Part shown: piece by piece, positions 61,980-64,000 of the stretch | Layout of the letters: the number at the start of each line of letters is the position of its first letter | Numbering within the stretch: position 1 is the first letter of the stretch | DNA from: Paralichthys olivaceus | Taxonomy: Eukaryota > Chordata > Actinopteri > Pleuronectiformes > Paralichthyidae | NCBI RefSeq assembly: GCF_024713975.1 | Contig: NC_091098.1 | Coordinates: 19,740,316-19,804,315, forward strand | Length of the DNA stretch: 64,000 nucleotides | Direction: 5' to 3' | Notes under the pieces: generated by a model | The model's input: only the letters and a program-made list of their open reading frames with translations | What the model was told of the DNA's origin: nothing | Databases searched by the model: none | Program-made: the position numbers and the translations under genes

Positions 61980-62400
61980 TGTGGTCCCTCAATCCCCAGG
62001 CTTTCCCCCTGTTGGTCCCCCAGCTGTGCCCTCACCAGGCAGGGGATCGATCTACGCTTGCCTGCCTCGACTCCCATGCTCTGGACCCTTCATTAGGCCC
62101 CGCCTGCAAGAGTGGATGCCCTAATTGGCAAGGGCCACTGAGAGCCAGCATCCTCGTCTGCCGCGCTCTCAGAGAAATGGTGGCCAGGCATCAGCCGCTC
62201 ACACTAATCTTTCCCATTATCCTCTGCTCTTCTGTGGGAGTGGGAAAAACAGCCTGCCTGTTTGTGTGTTTTTCTGCGTATTATATTTTAGGGTGTTTCT
62301 ATTTACCTCGGACTGTGCGTATGCTTTGTTTGAGCCCTCTGGCTAATGGAAGTGAATGCAGGGCTGATCAGATGGTGTGACATACACAACATCATTACAC
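61980..62400. other. GC-richer conserved-non-coding-like block
   Basis: About 400 bp, clearly richer in C and G than its surroundings, with an open frame of 133 codons at 61979-62380 that has no recognisable domain or splice context. GCCCTAATTGGCAAGGGCC near 62118 is a partial inverted repeat around a homeodomain-like TAATTG. It could be an enhancer or an unrecognised exon. Confidence 0.25.
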
Positions 62401-62719
62401 CCATCCATGACACGTGTTGACAGCTCTCTCTTTGAGGACAGTGTTGTAGGGGCAAGTGGCCATTTCCTCTGTTCTGCAGGATGTTTTTCATGTGAACTTG
62501 CTCTGCTGCTTGGCACTGCACTTCCTGTTGTGCACACAACTCAAACCCATTCATTAAGAGCTTTTACAGCAGAGTGGCACATAAATCCTGCAAACTCTGC
62601 CCATCTGCTCTATCCGTGTCCCAGCTGAACTTCCACTTGAGAGTGCACAGATTTTATTTTCATCCACTGCTCCTCTGATGATTCATACTTCTCTCTCTCT
62701 CACCGTGGGTCTCATTTCA

Positions 62720-62870
62720 TTCCTTAATCATTATGATTGAACATTTTAATTTAGACATTAGAGTAATTTACAGCATGGCAATAATAATTTGCAGGTCAGC
62801 TGCAATTTTCTACAGCCCTAATGAGAAATCAGATTAAGAACTATTTTTATTTACTGTTACTCTTTCCACA
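62720..62870. other. Conserved-non-coding-like block
   Basis: ACATTTTAATTTAGACATTA, GCAATAATAATTTGCAGG and CAGCTGCAATTTTC, dense in AATTT/TAAT cores and not repetitive. Confidence 0.28.
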
Positions 62871-63134
62871 GGGTAGAGCGACAAACAGAAAGAGAGGCCA
62901 AAAGATCGAGGGGGTCAGGGCAGCTCTCAAAGGAGGTACTGGGCAGAGAGGAGAGAGGGGGAAACCTGTGTAAATGTGTCTTTTCTGCTGGCTATACTAA
63001 AATGTAAGTTTTTTTTTCTCAAATGATAAATATAAGCCAACAATGCAAGTCATCGAAGTTGAAGGACCAGAAAAAAGATAAACAACTCATAGCACATATA
63101 ATAGCTAAATCTAAATCGATCAGGAGAGAAGGAG

Positions 63135-63220
63135 AAAAGACAAGACATTCTCAAGCTTCATGGTAATCCACCCAGTAGTTTCTGTGTAATCCTGTTTAGA
63201 GTCAAACAAACAAGGTGGGT
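63135..63220. mobile_element. Interspersed repeat fragment
   Basis: AAGCTTCATGGTAATCCACC, CAGTAGTTTCTGTGTAATCC and AGTCAAACAAACAAGGTGGG follow the end of a common fish repeat (see 49205-49345). Confidence 0.5.
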
Positions 63221-63339
63221 GGGACAAAGATTATAAATAACAAGCTACATAAATATAACATAACATTTCTAAAAAGTGATACATTCCTTGTGTTGTGTTT
63301 CTCTCTTTATATATACTGTATGTATTTGTCCTTGTGATT

Positions 63340-63475
63340 GAATATTCATAAGAGACAACGCCTGTCATTAATTTGAACCAGTCATCAATAACAGGCTGTG
63401 TTTGACCTTGGCCGAGAGAAATGTGAAAGGTGCCAATAAAGCCTCCCACAGCGAGTCCAACGTTTTGACCTGTCT
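63340..63475. other. Conserved-non-coding-like block near the window end
   Basis: GAATATTCATAAGAGACAAC, CCTGTCATTAATTTGAACC and TGTTTGACCTTGGCCG. The last has a nuclear-receptor-like half-site (TGACCTTGG). Texture only. The remaining bases to 64000 are AT-rich with no feature seen. Confidence 0.25.
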
Positions 63476-64000
63476 ACTAATGATCACCCCAGGCCAGATT
63501 TTGGTAGCAATTGCAAGTGCTCTCCAACACTTCCAAAAATACAATACTCAATATTTTACTTAATTGTATACAACAAATATTACTGTGCTTTCCTGGGAAA
63601 CTTAAAATGGAATGAATGTCTTTTTTTTATTATTATGACATGTGATCTTTTGACTTATGTATAAATATATTTATATATATACATAAATATATTTTTGTTA
63701 CTATTATTGTTAAAAAGAATAAACATTTTTAACACATAAAGCATTAGCCATCGCCATTATAACAAGGAGATATGCTGTAGGGTATATTATGTAATATGAG
63801 CTTCCATTTTCATTGCTTTTTTTATATCTTCCTTCCATTTTTGCCAATGGATTTAGCCGGTTTATTAACATTAAGTGACTCACACTCTCATTCCTCTGTG
63901 TTGAAAGAATCCATGGTGTCATAAAAATCGAAGAAATACGGTATAGGTTCTGTGAAACGCAGATTTGAGTAGAGGTCAGTTATAGATGATTTATTGTATA

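Overview
The window is vertebrate nuclear DNA, almost certainly from a teleost fish. Genes are split into many short GT-AG exons, intergenic DNA is AT-rich with CA/GT, CTAT and AAT microsatellites, and there are several short interspersed repeats of kinds common in fish. Six protein-coding genes can be rebuilt exon by exon with frames that close exactly. No rRNA, tRNA, CRISPR array or bacterial-type operon was seen. I made all product calls by reading translated exons against remembered vertebrate families; no search was run.

Layout from left to right: (1) 1-679, a decayed transposase fragment and the wdr46 promoter. (2) 680-10199 (+), wdr46, a nucleolar WD-repeat protein of 18S rRNA maturation, 14 coding exons, with a 40-bp minisatellite filling intron 1. 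(3) 10200-14244, repeat-rich spacer with a broken retrovirus-like pol remnant. (4) 14245-15360 (-), b3galt4, a single-exon ganglioside galactosyltransferase, tail-to-tail with wdr46. (5) 15361-18050, spacer with microsatellites and a 135-bp palindrome. (6) About 18100-28800 (+), nr2c2 (TR4 orphan nuclear receptor), with a non-coding first exon, 14 coding exons and a long 3' region. (7) 28952-30506 (+), mrps25, four exons. (8) 33035-36860 (-), rbsn (Rabenosyn-5), 11 coding exons, convergent with mrps25. (9) About 37740-38150, a probable two-way promoter and an orphan first exon. (10) 38286-38785, a broken partial copy of trh inside repeat-like sequence. (11) 41128-42390 (-), trh, the thyrotropin-releasing hormone precursor with eight hormone units. 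(12) 42900-64000, about 21 kb without a recognisable gene, holding microsatellites, old repeats and several blocks whose texture resembles conserved non-coding regulatory DNA.

The genes are not one pathway. They are two blocks familiar from other vertebrates, wdr46-b3galt4 (extended MHC in human) and nr2c2-mrps25-rbsn (3p25 in human), next to trh. The most unusual items are the partial trh copy nested in a repeat, the wdr46 intron-1 minisatellite whose unit resembles a 3' splice site and runs into the real acceptor, a splice-dependent upstream ORF predicted for nr2c2, and an unidentified first exon divergent from rbsn. I did not find a clearly new molecular system.
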